Shown in pieces: positions 5,789 to 13,800 of a stretch of DNA of 37,870 bases. A model generated the notes under the pieces. That model made no database searches, was not told where the DNA came from, and saw nothing but the letters and a program-made list of their open reading frames with translations. How positions within the stretch are numbered: the stretch's first letter is position 1; every line of letters starts with the position of its first letter. A program made the position numbers and the translations under genes. The stretch is from CAYNFT01 sp964396535 (GTDB lineage Bacteria > Chloroflexota > Dehalococcoidia > Dehalococcoidales > UBA2162), in assembly GCA_964396535.1 (NCBI GenBank), contig CAYNFT010000009.1, forward strand, positions 1 to 37,870. The letters run 5' to 3'.

Positions 5789-7396
5789 ATGGTGCGACTG
5801 ACCTTCTATGGCGGCATCAACGAAATTGGCGGTAATAAGATACTCTTGGAGGATGGAGAGTGGAGACTATTCCTCGATTTCGGTTTTCCCTACAAAAGAC
5901 ACAAGCTGTTCTACGAGGAGTACCTGAAACCTCGTAGTGGGGCAGGGCTGCTTGACCCTTTAACGATGGGCTTACTGCCACCGCTGGAGGGGCTTTATCG
6001 AGATGACCTGGTGACACCGGGTCTCTGGCAGCGATTTCAGGATATTCCCACTTATCGTCGGCTTGACCGTGTAGATGGGGTTCTGCTGTCTCATGCTCAT
6101 CTTGACCATTCAGGCCATATCTCCTTTATTAAAGACAGCGTGCCAGTATACACCACGGCGGTTACGGCGTTTATTGCCAAGGCAATACAGGATTCAGGAA
6201 AATCAGACTTCGACCAGCAGGTGTGCTATTTCAGCCCTACAACACGCGAGCGCCCTACCGGCTGGCAGCAAATAGCCCACCTTACCAGTAGCAACACACC
6301 AAAGGAACAACGGCAATTCTGTCTTGCTGATGTAACACCAGAAGCATTGAGTCCCGAAGCAAAGGAGTTCTGGAACTGGGGTTTCTGGGAGAAAACGACT
6401 AGGCAAAGGGGGCTTGTTTCCTGTCCTCTGTCCAGTCATACTCAGTGCAGCTTCGATTTGCGCTGCTTTCCCGTAGACCACTCCATTCCTGGTGCCTGTG
6501 CCTGGGCTATCGAGACCAGCTCTGGCTGGATTATCTACAGTGGAGACCTTCGACTGCATGGCAAACGTGCCGGACTTACCAGAGGATTCATTGAACAGGT
6601 AGCAAAGCTACATCCTAAGGCGCTTATCATTGAAGGCACTAATGCGCAACGTGAGGCCAATGTCTCCGAGCAGGAGGTATATGAAAACGGACTGAAGGCT
6701 GTCAGCGGCGCAAAGAGCCTGGTGATTGCCGATTTCTCAGCCAGAGATGTAGACCGCCTGCTTACCTTTCTGCAAATTGCCAGGGATACTGGCAGGAAGC
6801 TGGCAATACTGCCCAGGGACGCCTACCTCCTGAAGACGGTAAGGCTTCTGGAGCCAGAAATTCCCGACATTGCCCACGATGATAATATTGTTATCTACCA
6901 GGAGACCGTTGCCAGCAGAAGCCCTAATATATGGCTACGGAATATCTACGATGAATATGACAGTAAGATTGTCCTGGCTGAGGACGTCAGCACTGCACAG
7001 GACCAGTTTATACTTTGCTTTAGCTTCTTTGACCTGAATGAACTGCCAAGCATGCGTCCCAGGGCGGGCAGTCTCTATGTTTATAGCTCCAGTGAACCCC
7101 ACGATGAAGAACAGGAGATTGATTTCCGTCGACTGCATGAATGGCTTAAGCATTTTGGGCTCAGGGGTATTGGTCTTCCTGTAGAGAGTGATGGTGAGTG
7201 GCAGATACCTGATGGCGAGAAGGGTCTGCATGCCTCAGGACACGCCTCTGGTTCAGACCTGCTTGAGATTGCCCGACAGATAAACCCTGAGGTTCTCATC
7301 CCCGTCCACAGCGAACACCCCGATTTCTACAGCGAGCATTTAAGTGGTGAAGTTAATGTCATTCTGCCAGATGTCGGTGGCACAATAGAGTTATGA
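5789..7396 (+). CDS. MBL-fold metallo-hydrolase, RNase J/beta-CASP-like
   Basis: The 535-residue protein opens with a beta-lactamase fold like that of RNase J: YGGINEIGGNKILLEDG, then the metal-binding motif SHAHLDHSG with H102, H104, D106 and H107. Further metal ligands are probably the His of PVDHSIPG and the Asp of IYSGDLRLHG. The C-terminal HASGHASGSDLLEIA and LIPVHSEHPDFY segments resemble the last beta-CASP/MBL motifs of RNase J (PVHGE). An insertion after residue 120 and the lack of the RNase J C-terminal domain set it apart. RNA processing or general hydrolase activity is possible; the substrate is unknown. It converges with queH, the two stop codons being only 3 bases apart. Confidence 0.85.
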   Translation: MVRLTFYGGINEIGGNKILLEDGEWRLFLDFGFPYKRHKLFYEEYLKPRSGAGLLDPLTMGLLPPLEGLYRDDLVTPGLWQRFQDIPTYRRLDRVDGVLLSHAHLDHSGHISFIKDSVPVYTTAVTAFIAKAIQDSGKSDFDQQVCYFSPTTRERPTGWQQIAHLTSSNTPKEQRQFCLADVTPEALSPEAKEFWNWGFWEKTTRQRGLVSCPLSSHTQCSFDLRCFPVDHSIPGACAWAIETSSGWIIYSGDLRLHGKRAGLTRGFIEQVAKLHPKALIIEGTNAQREANVSEQEVYENGLKAVSGAKSLVIADFSARDVDRLLTFLQIARDTGRKLAILPRDAYLLKTVRLLEPEIPDIAHDDNIVIYQETVASRSPNIWLRNIYDEYDSKIVLAEDVSTAQDQFILCFSFFDLNELPSMRPRAGSLYVYSSSEPHDEEQEIDFRRLHEWLKHFGLRGIGLPVESDGEWQIPDGEKGLHASGHASGSDLLEIARQINPEVLIPVHSEHPDFYSEHLSGEVNVILPDVGGTIEL

Positions 7397-7399
7397 GCT

Positions 7400-7927
7400 T
7401 TACCTTTCCCTCATGCTATAGATGCACCCGCAATAATCTTGCCGGTACAGAGCCCACTCTTTGGCTAGCTCTGTAGCTCGCTGGAAGCCCGCCTTCTTCT
7501 TAAAATCTCTGACCAAAAAACTGTCCCCGCCGATTTCCTGTCCTACCCGATTAACCACCGCTGCCGATTTATGAGGACTGACGGTCAAAGTGGTAGTGAA
7601 GGTATCATACCCGGAGTCCTGCATATAGAGATAGGTCTTTTTTAGCCTGTGTCTGAAGCAGACCTCGCATCTTCTGCCACCCTCAGGTTCATCTTCCAGG
7701 GATTCAATCTCGGCAAACCATTCTTCTGGTATATAGGGGCCAACTTCTAACGGAAAGCGCAGTTCTTTGGCTACTTTATAAGCAGCCTCCAACCTTCTCT
7801 CGTATTCTTCTTTTGGGTGGATGTTTGGATTGTAGAAAAAACCGTAGACCTCCTGTCCTTCCGAAGTCAGTCTCTCAACGACGCCAGCAGCACAAACACC
7901 GCAACATATATGCAGTACTACCTTCAT
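7400..7927 (-). CDS. queH: Epoxyqueuosine reductase QueH
   Basis: QueH (DUF208) reduces epoxyqueuosine to queuosine in tRNA, the last step of the Q pathway, as a cobalamin-independent alternative to QueG. The 175-residue product has the family's metal-binding Cys pairs: HICCGVCAAG near the N-terminus (C8, C9, C12), RRCEVCFRHRL (C87, C90) and YRQDYCGCIYS (C166, C168), plus the conserved FFYNPNIHPKEEYERR and TLTVSPHKS segments. The ATG at 7927 overlaps the upstream stop codon as TAATG, which shows translational coupling to the HAD gene; a TTG two codons earlier is less likely. queA at 26046 supplies the preceding pathway step. Confidence 0.93.
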   Translation of the reverse strand: MKVVLHICCGVCAAGVVERLTSEGQEVYGFFYNPNIHPKEEYERRLEAAYKVAKELRFPLEVGPYIPEEWFAEIESLEDEPEGGRRCEVCFRHRLKKTYLYMQDSGYDTFTTTLTVSPHKSAAVVNRVGQEIGGDSFLVRDFKKKAGFQRATELAKEWALYRQDYCGCIYSMRER

Positions 7928-8583
7928 TACCAAGACTCCAGGACTTTAACTACCTCATTAAGGTCGGTAAAAGATGTGCAACCAAGATTTTTCTCCTTGC
8001 AGTGCTCCAGCAGAACGTCAGTGGCAAAGATATGGTGGCTTTTTCTTGCCGGTGAGACATCTGAATCACCGTTCCCTACGTAGGCTATTCGATAGCCTTC
8101 ATTGAGAAATAAATTAACATAGGCCAGCTTGAAGTCGCTATCCAAGAGACTTCCGTCAGGCCCTATGTATTGCACCTTGAGCCCCTCAGAGTGAAAACTT
8201 GTCCGTGCGGCGAATACCTCAAGGTCTGCCATTCCGATACTTCTCAGGATTTCATCTATATAGAAATCCAGACCGTTACTGACAATAACAAAACGGAATC
8301 CCTTTCGACGGCAGCAGGCTACCAGTTCGTGAAAGCCCGGGCGTACTTTCACCTTCGCCCTCACTATCTCAAGTAAGCTTTCCCTGTCAGCTTTAACCAT
8401 AGAGAAGGCTTCTCTATTAAAATGTCCAACGGTTATCCTGCCCTCCTGATAATCGCTAAATAATTGCCTCCAGTTTCCTCCGGCAAAAACATCCAGCATC
8501 ATGAAACTTACATCTTCCTCAGTAATGGTGCCATCAAAATCACATTGAATTAAGGTTTTGCTTACTTCGCTCAAATATCTCAT
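7927..8583 (-). CDS. MtnX-like HAD-IB phosphatase
   Basis: The product has all HAD motifs: QCDFDGTITEED near residue 12 (nucleophile Asp and acid/base Asp), IVSNGLDFY in the middle, DFKLAYV with the Lys, and YVGNGDSDVSPA with the C-terminal acidic pair. The cap insert and order resemble MtnX/phosphoserine phosphatase-like HAD-IB proteins. MtnX acts in methionine salvage, but no other salvage gene is nearby, so the substrate is open. The start is set at 8583 because GGAAAAGAGG lies just upstream and the first 22 residues of a longer frame (to 8649) look non-coding. It is coupled to queH by a TAATG overlap. Confidence 0.82.
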   Translation of the reverse strand: MRYLSEVSKTLIQCDFDGTITEEDVSFMMLDVFAGGNWRQLFSDYQEGRITVGHFNREAFSMVKADRESLLEIVRAKVKVRPGFHELVACCRRKGFRFVIVSNGLDFYIDEILRSIGMADLEVFAARTSFHSEGLKVQYIGPDGSLLDSDFKLAYVNLFLNEGYRIAYVGNGDSDVSPARKSHHIFATDVLLEHCKEKNLGCTSFTDLNEVVKVLESW

Positions 8584-8611
8584 TACCTCTTTTCCTGCTT
8601 TGTTCACCTCT

Positions 8612-8640
8612 AGAATACTACAAATTGATAGAGAGTTGAA
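8612..8640 (-). promoter_or_regulatory. Possible promoter for the HAD-queH operon
   Basis: On the minus strand TTCAAC (8640-8635) and TATTCT (8617-8612) have 17-base spacing. Each box matches consensus only partly, but position and spacing fit. Confidence 0.4.
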
Positions 8641-8660
8641 GAAGCACATGTGGTGATACC

Positions 8661-8689
8661 TTGACAGTAAAAATATCGGGCATTAGAAT
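8661..8689 (+). promoter_or_regulatory. Sigma70-type promoter of the SnoaL-like gene
   Basis: TTGACA (8661-8666), a 17-base spacer and TAGAAT (8684-8689) predict a start near 8696, followed within a few bases by AGGAGG. Confidence 0.75.
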
Positions 8690-8711
8690 TTCATAAATGA
8701 GGAGGTTTATG

Positions 8712-9176
8712 ATGACGTTAGAGGAAATAGAAAAGAAGCTCAAGATTCTGGAGGACTTGGAGGAGATTAGAACTCTACATCACGAGTATATCTTTCGGCT
8801 TAATAACCGTCAGTGGGATGAAATCATAGACAGCTTTGTTGAAGATGGAACAGCAAACATCGCTCACCACGGATTGCACAAGGGCAAGGCGGAAATCACC
8901 ACGCTATTTAAAGAACGCATTTCCAAGATGAATACTGGAAAGTGGAGAGACGCTCATTTTGTGGTCGCACCTGTTATCTCTCTTGAAGGAGATAAGGCAA
9001 AAGCCCACTGGCTGATGTATGTCATGATTGCCGACCCTACCACAGGGAATGCGCTGAGATGGATGCAGGGAAGACACGACTGCGAATATATAAAGGTCAA
9101 TGGGAAGTGGAAATTTAAGTCGGTTAAATATACCCGCCCCTGGCCAATAGAGCCTGAATCAATGCCTAAAGATTGA
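8712..9176 (+). CDS. SnoaL-like (NTF2 fold) protein
   Basis: This 154-residue protein has the pattern of SnoaL_4/NTF2-like domains: a first helix LEDLEEIRTLHHEYIFRLNNRQWDEIIDSF, the VEDGTANIAHHGLHKGKAEI segment, and strands ending in KVNGKWKFKSVKYTRPW. The fold includes ketosteroid-isomerase-like enzymes, dehydratases and ligand-binding proteins, so activity cannot be read from sequence. The start is taken at 8712, 6 bases after AGGAGG; ATG 8709 is too close, and ATG 8697 would put the Shine-Dalgarno sequence inside the gene. It has its own promoter and lies upstream of the large catabolic operon, which also has its own promoter, so a shared role is only a guess. Confidence 0.8.
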   Translation: MTLEEIEKKLKILEDLEEIRTLHHEYIFRLNNRQWDEIIDSFVEDGTANIAHHGLHKGKAEITTLFKERISKMNTGKWRDAHFVVAPVISLEGDKAKAHWLMYVMIADPTTGNALRWMQGRHDCEYIKVNGKWKFKSVKYTRPWPIEPESMPKD

Positions 9177-9257
9177 AATAAGCTGGATGTTGGTTGACCT
9201 GGCTCGCACCGAAAATAACTGGTGTAAGGCCAGTACTGTTATTACTGACGACTAAAA

Positions 9258-9286
9258 TTGACAAAGCTGTGATAAGAAGATATAAA
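9258..9286 (+). promoter_or_regulatory. Sigma70-type promoter of the large catabolic operon
   Basis: TTGACA (9258-9263), a 17-base spacer and TATAAA (9281-9286) give a predicted start near 9293, 59 nt before the first ATG. Just upstream (9220-9236) ACTGG and CCAGT form a short 5-bp inverted repeat that might be regulatory. The genes from 9352 to 21686 follow in one direction with gaps of at most about 110 bases. Confidence 0.75.
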
Positions 9287-9351
9287 AACGACAAAGATGA
9301 CTCGAAAGCGAAGAATTGTTTGATTCTGTGAAGAGACAAAAGGAGACAAAA

Positions 9352-10818
9352 ATGGTTGAAGAAGGGAAGCTTATACAAATAGTCGGTGCTGGCAACGTAA
9401 GCCGTGACCAAGCGACTCTGAACGAATACTCTCGGGACACGAGTTTCGTTAATACGATAAAGCCGGAATATGTATTTAAGCCAAGAAACACTGATGATGT
9501 TGAGAAGTTAGTAAATCTCGCCAGAGAGACGCTAACGCCGCTGGTACCGGTAAGCTCAGGCCCTCCCCATTTTCGCGGTGATACCGTTCCCGGCATTGGA
9601 GGAGCCATCATTGTGGATTTAAGCGGCATGAAAAAGATTATCAGGATTGACCGAAAGAACAGGGTTGCCATGGTTGAGCCGGGGGTAACATTTGGTGAAC
9701 TGATAGCGGCAATAACCAAGGAAGGGTTACGGCTAAATATGCCTTTACTGCCAAGACAGTCAAAGTCTGTTGTTGGTAGCATGCTTGAGAGAGAGCCCGT
9801 AATAATGCCCAAGTATCACTGGGATATAGCCGACCCCCTGGCTTGTGTTGAGGTGATTTTTGGAACTGGCGATATGTTCAGGACCGGGGCAGCCGCTGGG
9901 CCAGGCACCATAGAAGAGCAATGGGCGGCCGGAGGTTCACAAAAAGAAGCAGCAGGGCCAGCTCAGGCTTCCTTGTACAGGGTTATTCAAGGTGCACAAG
10001 GGACGATGGGAATCGTCACCTGGGCATCATTGAGATGCGAATTACTCCCCGGACTTGAGGAGCCTTTCCTGGTCGGTTCCTCACAGATTGATAAATTGTT
10101 CGAGCTGGTTCACTGGCTGATAAGGCTGAGACTGGTTAACGAATGCTTTGTGTTAAATAATGCTAATCTGGCAGCTATCCTGGCCAAGAAATGGCCTGAC
10201 GATTACCAGGATTTGAGGGACGCTTTGCCCCACTGGATGCTTTTCTTCAGCATAGCTGGCTATGACTATATGCCGGAAAAGAGGGTGAGTTACCAGATAA
10301 AGGATATGATGGATATAACCCAGCGGGCAGGCGTGGAACCAGTACAGGGCATGGGTAGAGCTTCAGCAAATGAAGTACTCAAAGTAGTTCACCAGCCTTC
10401 CGAGGAGCCATACTGGAAGCTCCGTCATAGAGGCGCCTGCCACGACATATTCTTTGTGACCGTCTATAATAAGCTCCCCGGCCTGATTGGAGCCATGTAT
10501 GATATGGCTGATGAAGCTGGCTACCCGGCTTCAGATATGGGTGTTTACCTCCAGCCGATAGTACAGGGCACCAACCTTCACTGCGAATTTAACCTGTTTT
10601 ATGACCCGGAAAGCCCGAGGGAGTCGGAACGGGTCAGGGAATTATCTGCCAGCGCTATCAAAAAACTGATGGATAGGGGAGCATACTTCTCAAGACCTTA
10701 CGGTGAAAGCACGAGTGTGATTATGAACAGGGATGCTGCCACCGTTGCCGCTCTACGCAGGGTTAAGATGATATTGGACCCTGACAATGTTATGAATCCG
10801 GGAAAGCTGTGTTTTTAG
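9352..10818 (+). CDS. FAD-linked oxidase (GlcD/vanillyl-alcohol oxidase-type)
   Basis: The 488-residue flavoprotein begins with an FAD-binding PCMH-type domain: YVFKPRNTDDVEKLVNLA, LTPLVPVSSGP, then the VAMVEPGVTFGELI segment typical of GlcD and VAO-type oxidases. The C-terminus has the family closure RVKMILDPDNVMNPGK. Such enzymes oxidise 2-hydroxy acids or aromatic alcohols and pass electrons to partner iron-sulfur subunits. ATG 9352 is chosen because AGGAGA lies 6 bases upstream; an earlier TTG at 9316 has no ribosome site. It is followed by a CCG iron-sulfur protein and a second flavoprotein, so a GlcDEF-like complex is likely (inference). The substrate is not evident. Confidence 0.85.
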   Translation: MVEEGKLIQIVGAGNVSRDQATLNEYSRDTSFVNTIKPEYVFKPRNTDDVEKLVNLARETLTPLVPVSSGPPHFRGDTVPGIGGAIIVDLSGMKKIIRIDRKNRVAMVEPGVTFGELIAAITKEGLRLNMPLLPRQSKSVVGSMLEREPVIMPKYHWDIADPLACVEVIFGTGDMFRTGAAAGPGTIEEQWAAGGSQKEAAGPAQASLYRVIQGAQGTMGIVTWASLRCELLPGLEEPFLVGSSQIDKLFELVHWLIRLRLVNECFVLNNANLAAILAKKWPDDYQDLRDALPHWMLFFSIAGYDYMPEKRVSYQIKDMMDITQRAGVEPVQGMGRASANEVLKVVHQPSEEPYWKLRHRGACHDIFFVTVYNKLPGLIGAMYDMADEAGYPASDMGVYLQPIVQGTNLHCEFNLFYDPESPRESERVRELSASAIKKLMDRGAYFSRPYGESTSVIMNRDAATVAALRRVKMILDPDNVMNPGKLCF

Positions 10819-10866
10819 CACCTGTTAAGTGAACATACGTTTGGGTGAATCTAAGGAGGGAAAGAG

Positions 10867-12135
10867 ATGGCACTAGAAGATTATCGAAGAGACATGGAAT
10901 TGTGCGCCAAGTGCTCAATCTGCAAATTTATACCCCTGGAAAGGTTAACAGAAAAACGTTATTCATCTGTTTGCCCCAGTATAGCGCGGTATAATTTTAA
11001 TGCCTACTCAGGCGGCGGCAGAGTAAACATTGGCGTGGCGATGTTAGAGAACAGACTGGAATATACCGATAAGCTACTTCACATAGTTTATAACTGCCAG
11101 ATGTGTGGTGCCTGCGATGTCTCATGCAAGTACGCTATGGACATGGAGGTGCTGGAGCCAATATATGAGTTCAGGATTAAATGTGCAGAGGATGGGCAGA
11201 CTCCCGCCGCTTTCAGTGGTGCTATTAACAGCCTGCGGAAACAGGGCACCATGGTGTCGGGGGCGAAAGTCAAACGCGGCGATTGGGCGGAGGGACTGGA
11301 TGTAAAAGACTTCACCAGGCAGAAGGCCAGGGTCATCTATCATGCCGGGTGCCGGACGTGTTACGACCAGGATATGTGGAAGGTAGCTAGAGCCACCGTA
11401 GGGCTTCTGCAAAAAGCCGGTGTCGATGTCGGCATCGGCAGAGAAAACGAGTCATGCTGTGGCGGCCGGGCATACCAGATGGGATATAAGGAAGACCTGT
11501 TAAATCAGGCCAAGCAAAATATGGAGCTTTTTAAGAAATCAGGGGCGGAAATAGTGGTGACAGGCTGCGCTGATTGCTATCATGCCTTTAAGGTGCTCTA
11601 TGATAAATTTGGCATGAAGGGTGACCTTGAAGTGTTGCATACCACGGAGTATCTTGACCGGCTGATAAAAGAGGGCAGGCTGAAACCGACCAAAAAAGTT
11701 GCCGTCAGCGTTACCTATCATGACCCCTGCCATCTCGGCAGGTTGGGAGAGCCTTACATACACTGGGAAGGGGAAGAGATTCCCGGATTCCAGCGCCGCT
11801 TTGCCCCGCTGAGAGAATTACGGCGGGGCACGTATGGCATCTATGAACCACCGCGGGATGTCCTCAAGAGCATTCCCGGTTTAAAGCTTGCTGAAATGGA
11901 CAGGATAAAGGAATACGCCTGGTGTTGCGGTGCTGGAGGTGGGGTAAAGGAAACAAACCCTGAGTTTGCCAAGTGGACGGCTATCGAGAGAATTACCGAA
12001 GCTGAAGCAACCGGGGCTGAAGCACTCGTCACTGCCTGCCCCGGGTGCGAGAGGAACTTTAGCGACACCATTAAAGAAAATGGGAGCAGTCTTAAAGTAT
12101 ATGACGTTGTTGAGCTATTGGAGAAAGCACTATAA
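10867..12135 (+). CDS. Iron-sulfur protein with two CCG domains (GlcF/HdrD-like)
   Basis: The 422-residue protein has an N-terminal 4Fe-4S part, with CAKCSICKFIP near residue 13 and CQMCGACDVSCKY (CX2CX2CX3C) near 78. Two Cys-rich CCG domains follow: CRTCYDQ with ENESCCGGRAYQ and TGCADCYHAF, then YHDPCHLGR with WCCGAGGGVK and TACPGCERNF. This architecture is that of GlcF, LutA-like and HdrD subunits, which carry electrons from a flavoprotein to menaquinone, ferredoxin or a thiol carrier. The CCG motifs may hold a non-cubane cluster as in HdrB (family knowledge). No membrane helix is seen, so it is cytoplasmic. It lies 48 bases after the first flavoprotein gene, with AAGGAGGGAAAG before the ATG. 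Confidence 0.88.
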   Translation: MALEDYRRDMELCAKCSICKFIPLERLTEKRYSSVCPSIARYNFNAYSGGGRVNIGVAMLENRLEYTDKLLHIVYNCQMCGACDVSCKYAMDMEVLEPIYEFRIKCAEDGQTPAAFSGAINSLRKQGTMVSGAKVKRGDWAEGLDVKDFTRQKARVIYHAGCRTCYDQDMWKVARATVGLLQKAGVDVGIGRENESCCGGRAYQMGYKEDLLNQAKQNMELFKKSGAEIVVTGCADCYHAFKVLYDKFGMKGDLEVLHTTEYLDRLIKEGRLKPTKKVAVSVTYHDPCHLGRLGEPYIHWEGEEIPGFQRRFAPLRELRRGTYGIYEPPRDVLKSIPGLKLAEMDRIKEYAWCCGAGGGVKETNPEFAKWTAIERITEAEATGAEALVTACPGCERNFSDTIKENGSSLKVYDVVELLEKAL

Positions 12136-12153
12136 TAAGGGAGGGCGCGAATT

Positions 12154-13692
12154 ATGGCTTTAGGGAAGGATATTTACAGAGCATTTGAAGATGTGGTAGG
12201 ACCCGACAGTATTTCTGACGACCCGGCAATACTGGATTCGTATGCCTTCCGGTATGGCCCTGAAACGGAAACATTTACGCAAAGGTTTGAAGCTATTACA
12301 CTTCCTAAAGACACCGAAGAGGTACAGGCAATAGTTAAGCTCTGCAACAAATACGGCGTAAAGTTCAAGGCGTCCAGCACAGGATGGGGAAGCATGAGCA
12401 ATCCTAATAATCCGAGTGTCATCAAAATGGATTTGAGGAGGATGAACCACATCCTGGAAATTAACGAGCAAAATATGTACGCCGTGGTTGAACCTTATGT
12501 CATTAGTGCCCAGCTACAAGCTGAGCTAATGAAAAGAGGCTTCAACTGTAACATCATCGGGGCTGGGGGTAACTGCTCCGCTCACCCTTTTGCCGCTCAT
12601 GCCGGTATCGGGCATATGGGTGAAACCGCAAGCTATCGTGAGCGAAATATCCTCGGCGTAGAATGGGTAACACCCGGGGGGGAGATAATCAGGCTGGGTT
12701 CACTAGGGTCGTTAGGTGAGTGGTTCTGTGGGGATGGGCCAGGACCGTCTCTAAGAGGTATAATAATGGGCTGTGTAGCGCCACTGGGAGGACTGGGGGT
12801 ATTTACTAAAGCAGCCACCAAGATTTATCACTGGGCAGGTCCCCCCACATTCCCCATCGAAGGGGTATCACCACATTATGCCCTAGGTGAGATACCGCCG
12901 AATTTTATGTACCGCTACTTCTCATTTCCGTCGCCGGAAGATATGATTGAGGCACAGCGCAAGATTGGAGAAAGTGAAATAGCCTTCGAGGTAATGGGCT
13001 TTAATGCCGCCATGTTAGCTTCAAATATGGCAACAAGTAATGACGAAGACTTTGAATACTTCGAGCAACTCCGTAAACTGGTACAGGGTCCGGGGTTTCA
13101 GGTCATAATAGTCGGTAACTCCCCGGGTGACTTCGAATACAAAAAGCAGGTACTAGAGCAAATCATAAGTGAAACTAAAGGCGAGTCTCTGGGACCACTT
13201 GAAGATTCTAAGGTTGCCGGAGGCCTAATATGGCGCAGCATAAGGATTACGGCTTCTATTCGAGAGTGTTTTCGAGCCGGAGGAGCCTTTAACGCCGCTC
13301 TGGGAGGAACCCATCCCTTTGCCGAGGAGGTTTATTATCTGGAAGAAATTTCCAAAGGTAAAAAAGACTTGATAAGGAAGGGTCTGCTGCGAGATGATGA
13401 CGGGGCTTATCTGACATGGTCACTTGAACATGGGCATCTCGGGCATGCGGAAATACTCGTTCAGTTTATACAAAACCCTGAAATACTAAAAGCCATAGAA
13501 GGGTTTCAGTCAGAGGCAATTAGACTTGCTTTAGATACCCACTATGGTGTGCCGCATCGCATAGGTGGCAGACAACACGACATGTTTGGGCCGCATGCAT
13601 CCAATTACCATGTGTGGTTGAGGAAGATTAAGCAGGCATTTGACCCCAATGAAGTATCAGAACCTTCAGGCTATATATCGGGAAAAGTGTAG
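12154..13692 (+). CDS. Second FAD-linked oxidase (PCMH-type FAD domain)
   Basis: This 512-residue flavoprotein is a paralogue, not a copy, of the one at 9352. Its N-terminal FAD domain reads AITLPKDTEEVQAIVKLCNKY, VKFKASSTGWGSM and AVVEPYVISAQLQAELMKRG. The GGNCSAHPFAAHAGIGHMGETASYRERNILG segment with a following GG motif is the usual pyrophosphate-binding loop. The C-terminus is LRKIKQAFDPNEVSEPSG. Its start lies 18 bases after the CCG gene, with AGGGAGG upstream. In glycolate oxidase GlcE is a short FAD subunit; here a full-length flavoprotein holds that place. The decayed remnant at 2518-2742 resembles its C-terminus. Confidence 0.85.
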   Translation: MALGKDIYRAFEDVVGPDSISDDPAILDSYAFRYGPETETFTQRFEAITLPKDTEEVQAIVKLCNKYGVKFKASSTGWGSMSNPNNPSVIKMDLRRMNHILEINEQNMYAVVEPYVISAQLQAELMKRGFNCNIIGAGGNCSAHPFAAHAGIGHMGETASYRERNILGVEWVTPGGEIIRLGSLGSLGEWFCGDGPGPSLRGIIMGCVAPLGGLGVFTKAATKIYHWAGPPTFPIEGVSPHYALGEIPPNFMYRYFSFPSPEDMIEAQRKIGESEIAFEVMGFNAAMLASNMATSNDEDFEYFEQLRKLVQGPGFQVIIVGNSPGDFEYKKQVLEQIISETKGESLGPLEDSKVAGGLIWRSIRITASIRECFRAGGAFNAALGGTHPFAEEVYYLEEISKGKKDLIRKGLLRDDDGAYLTWSLEHGHLGHAEILVQFIQNPEILKAIEGFQSEAIRLALDTHYGVPHRIGGRQHDMFGPHASNYHVWLRKIKQAFDPNEVSEPSGYISGKV

Positions 13693-13800
13693 GCGTCCGG
13701 GGATAAAGAGAACCTGGAATGGTGTATATGTGATGTCAGAGGTAGCAAGGGAGTGGTAGTGTAGAATGTAATCAATATCTCTCATGAAGGAGGCGTAACT

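Noticed and set aside
9252..9812. 186-residue antisense frame at the start of the flavoprotein gene
   Set aside because: Overlaps the operon promoter and a well-supported gene; Ser/Thr/Phe-rich shadow composition.
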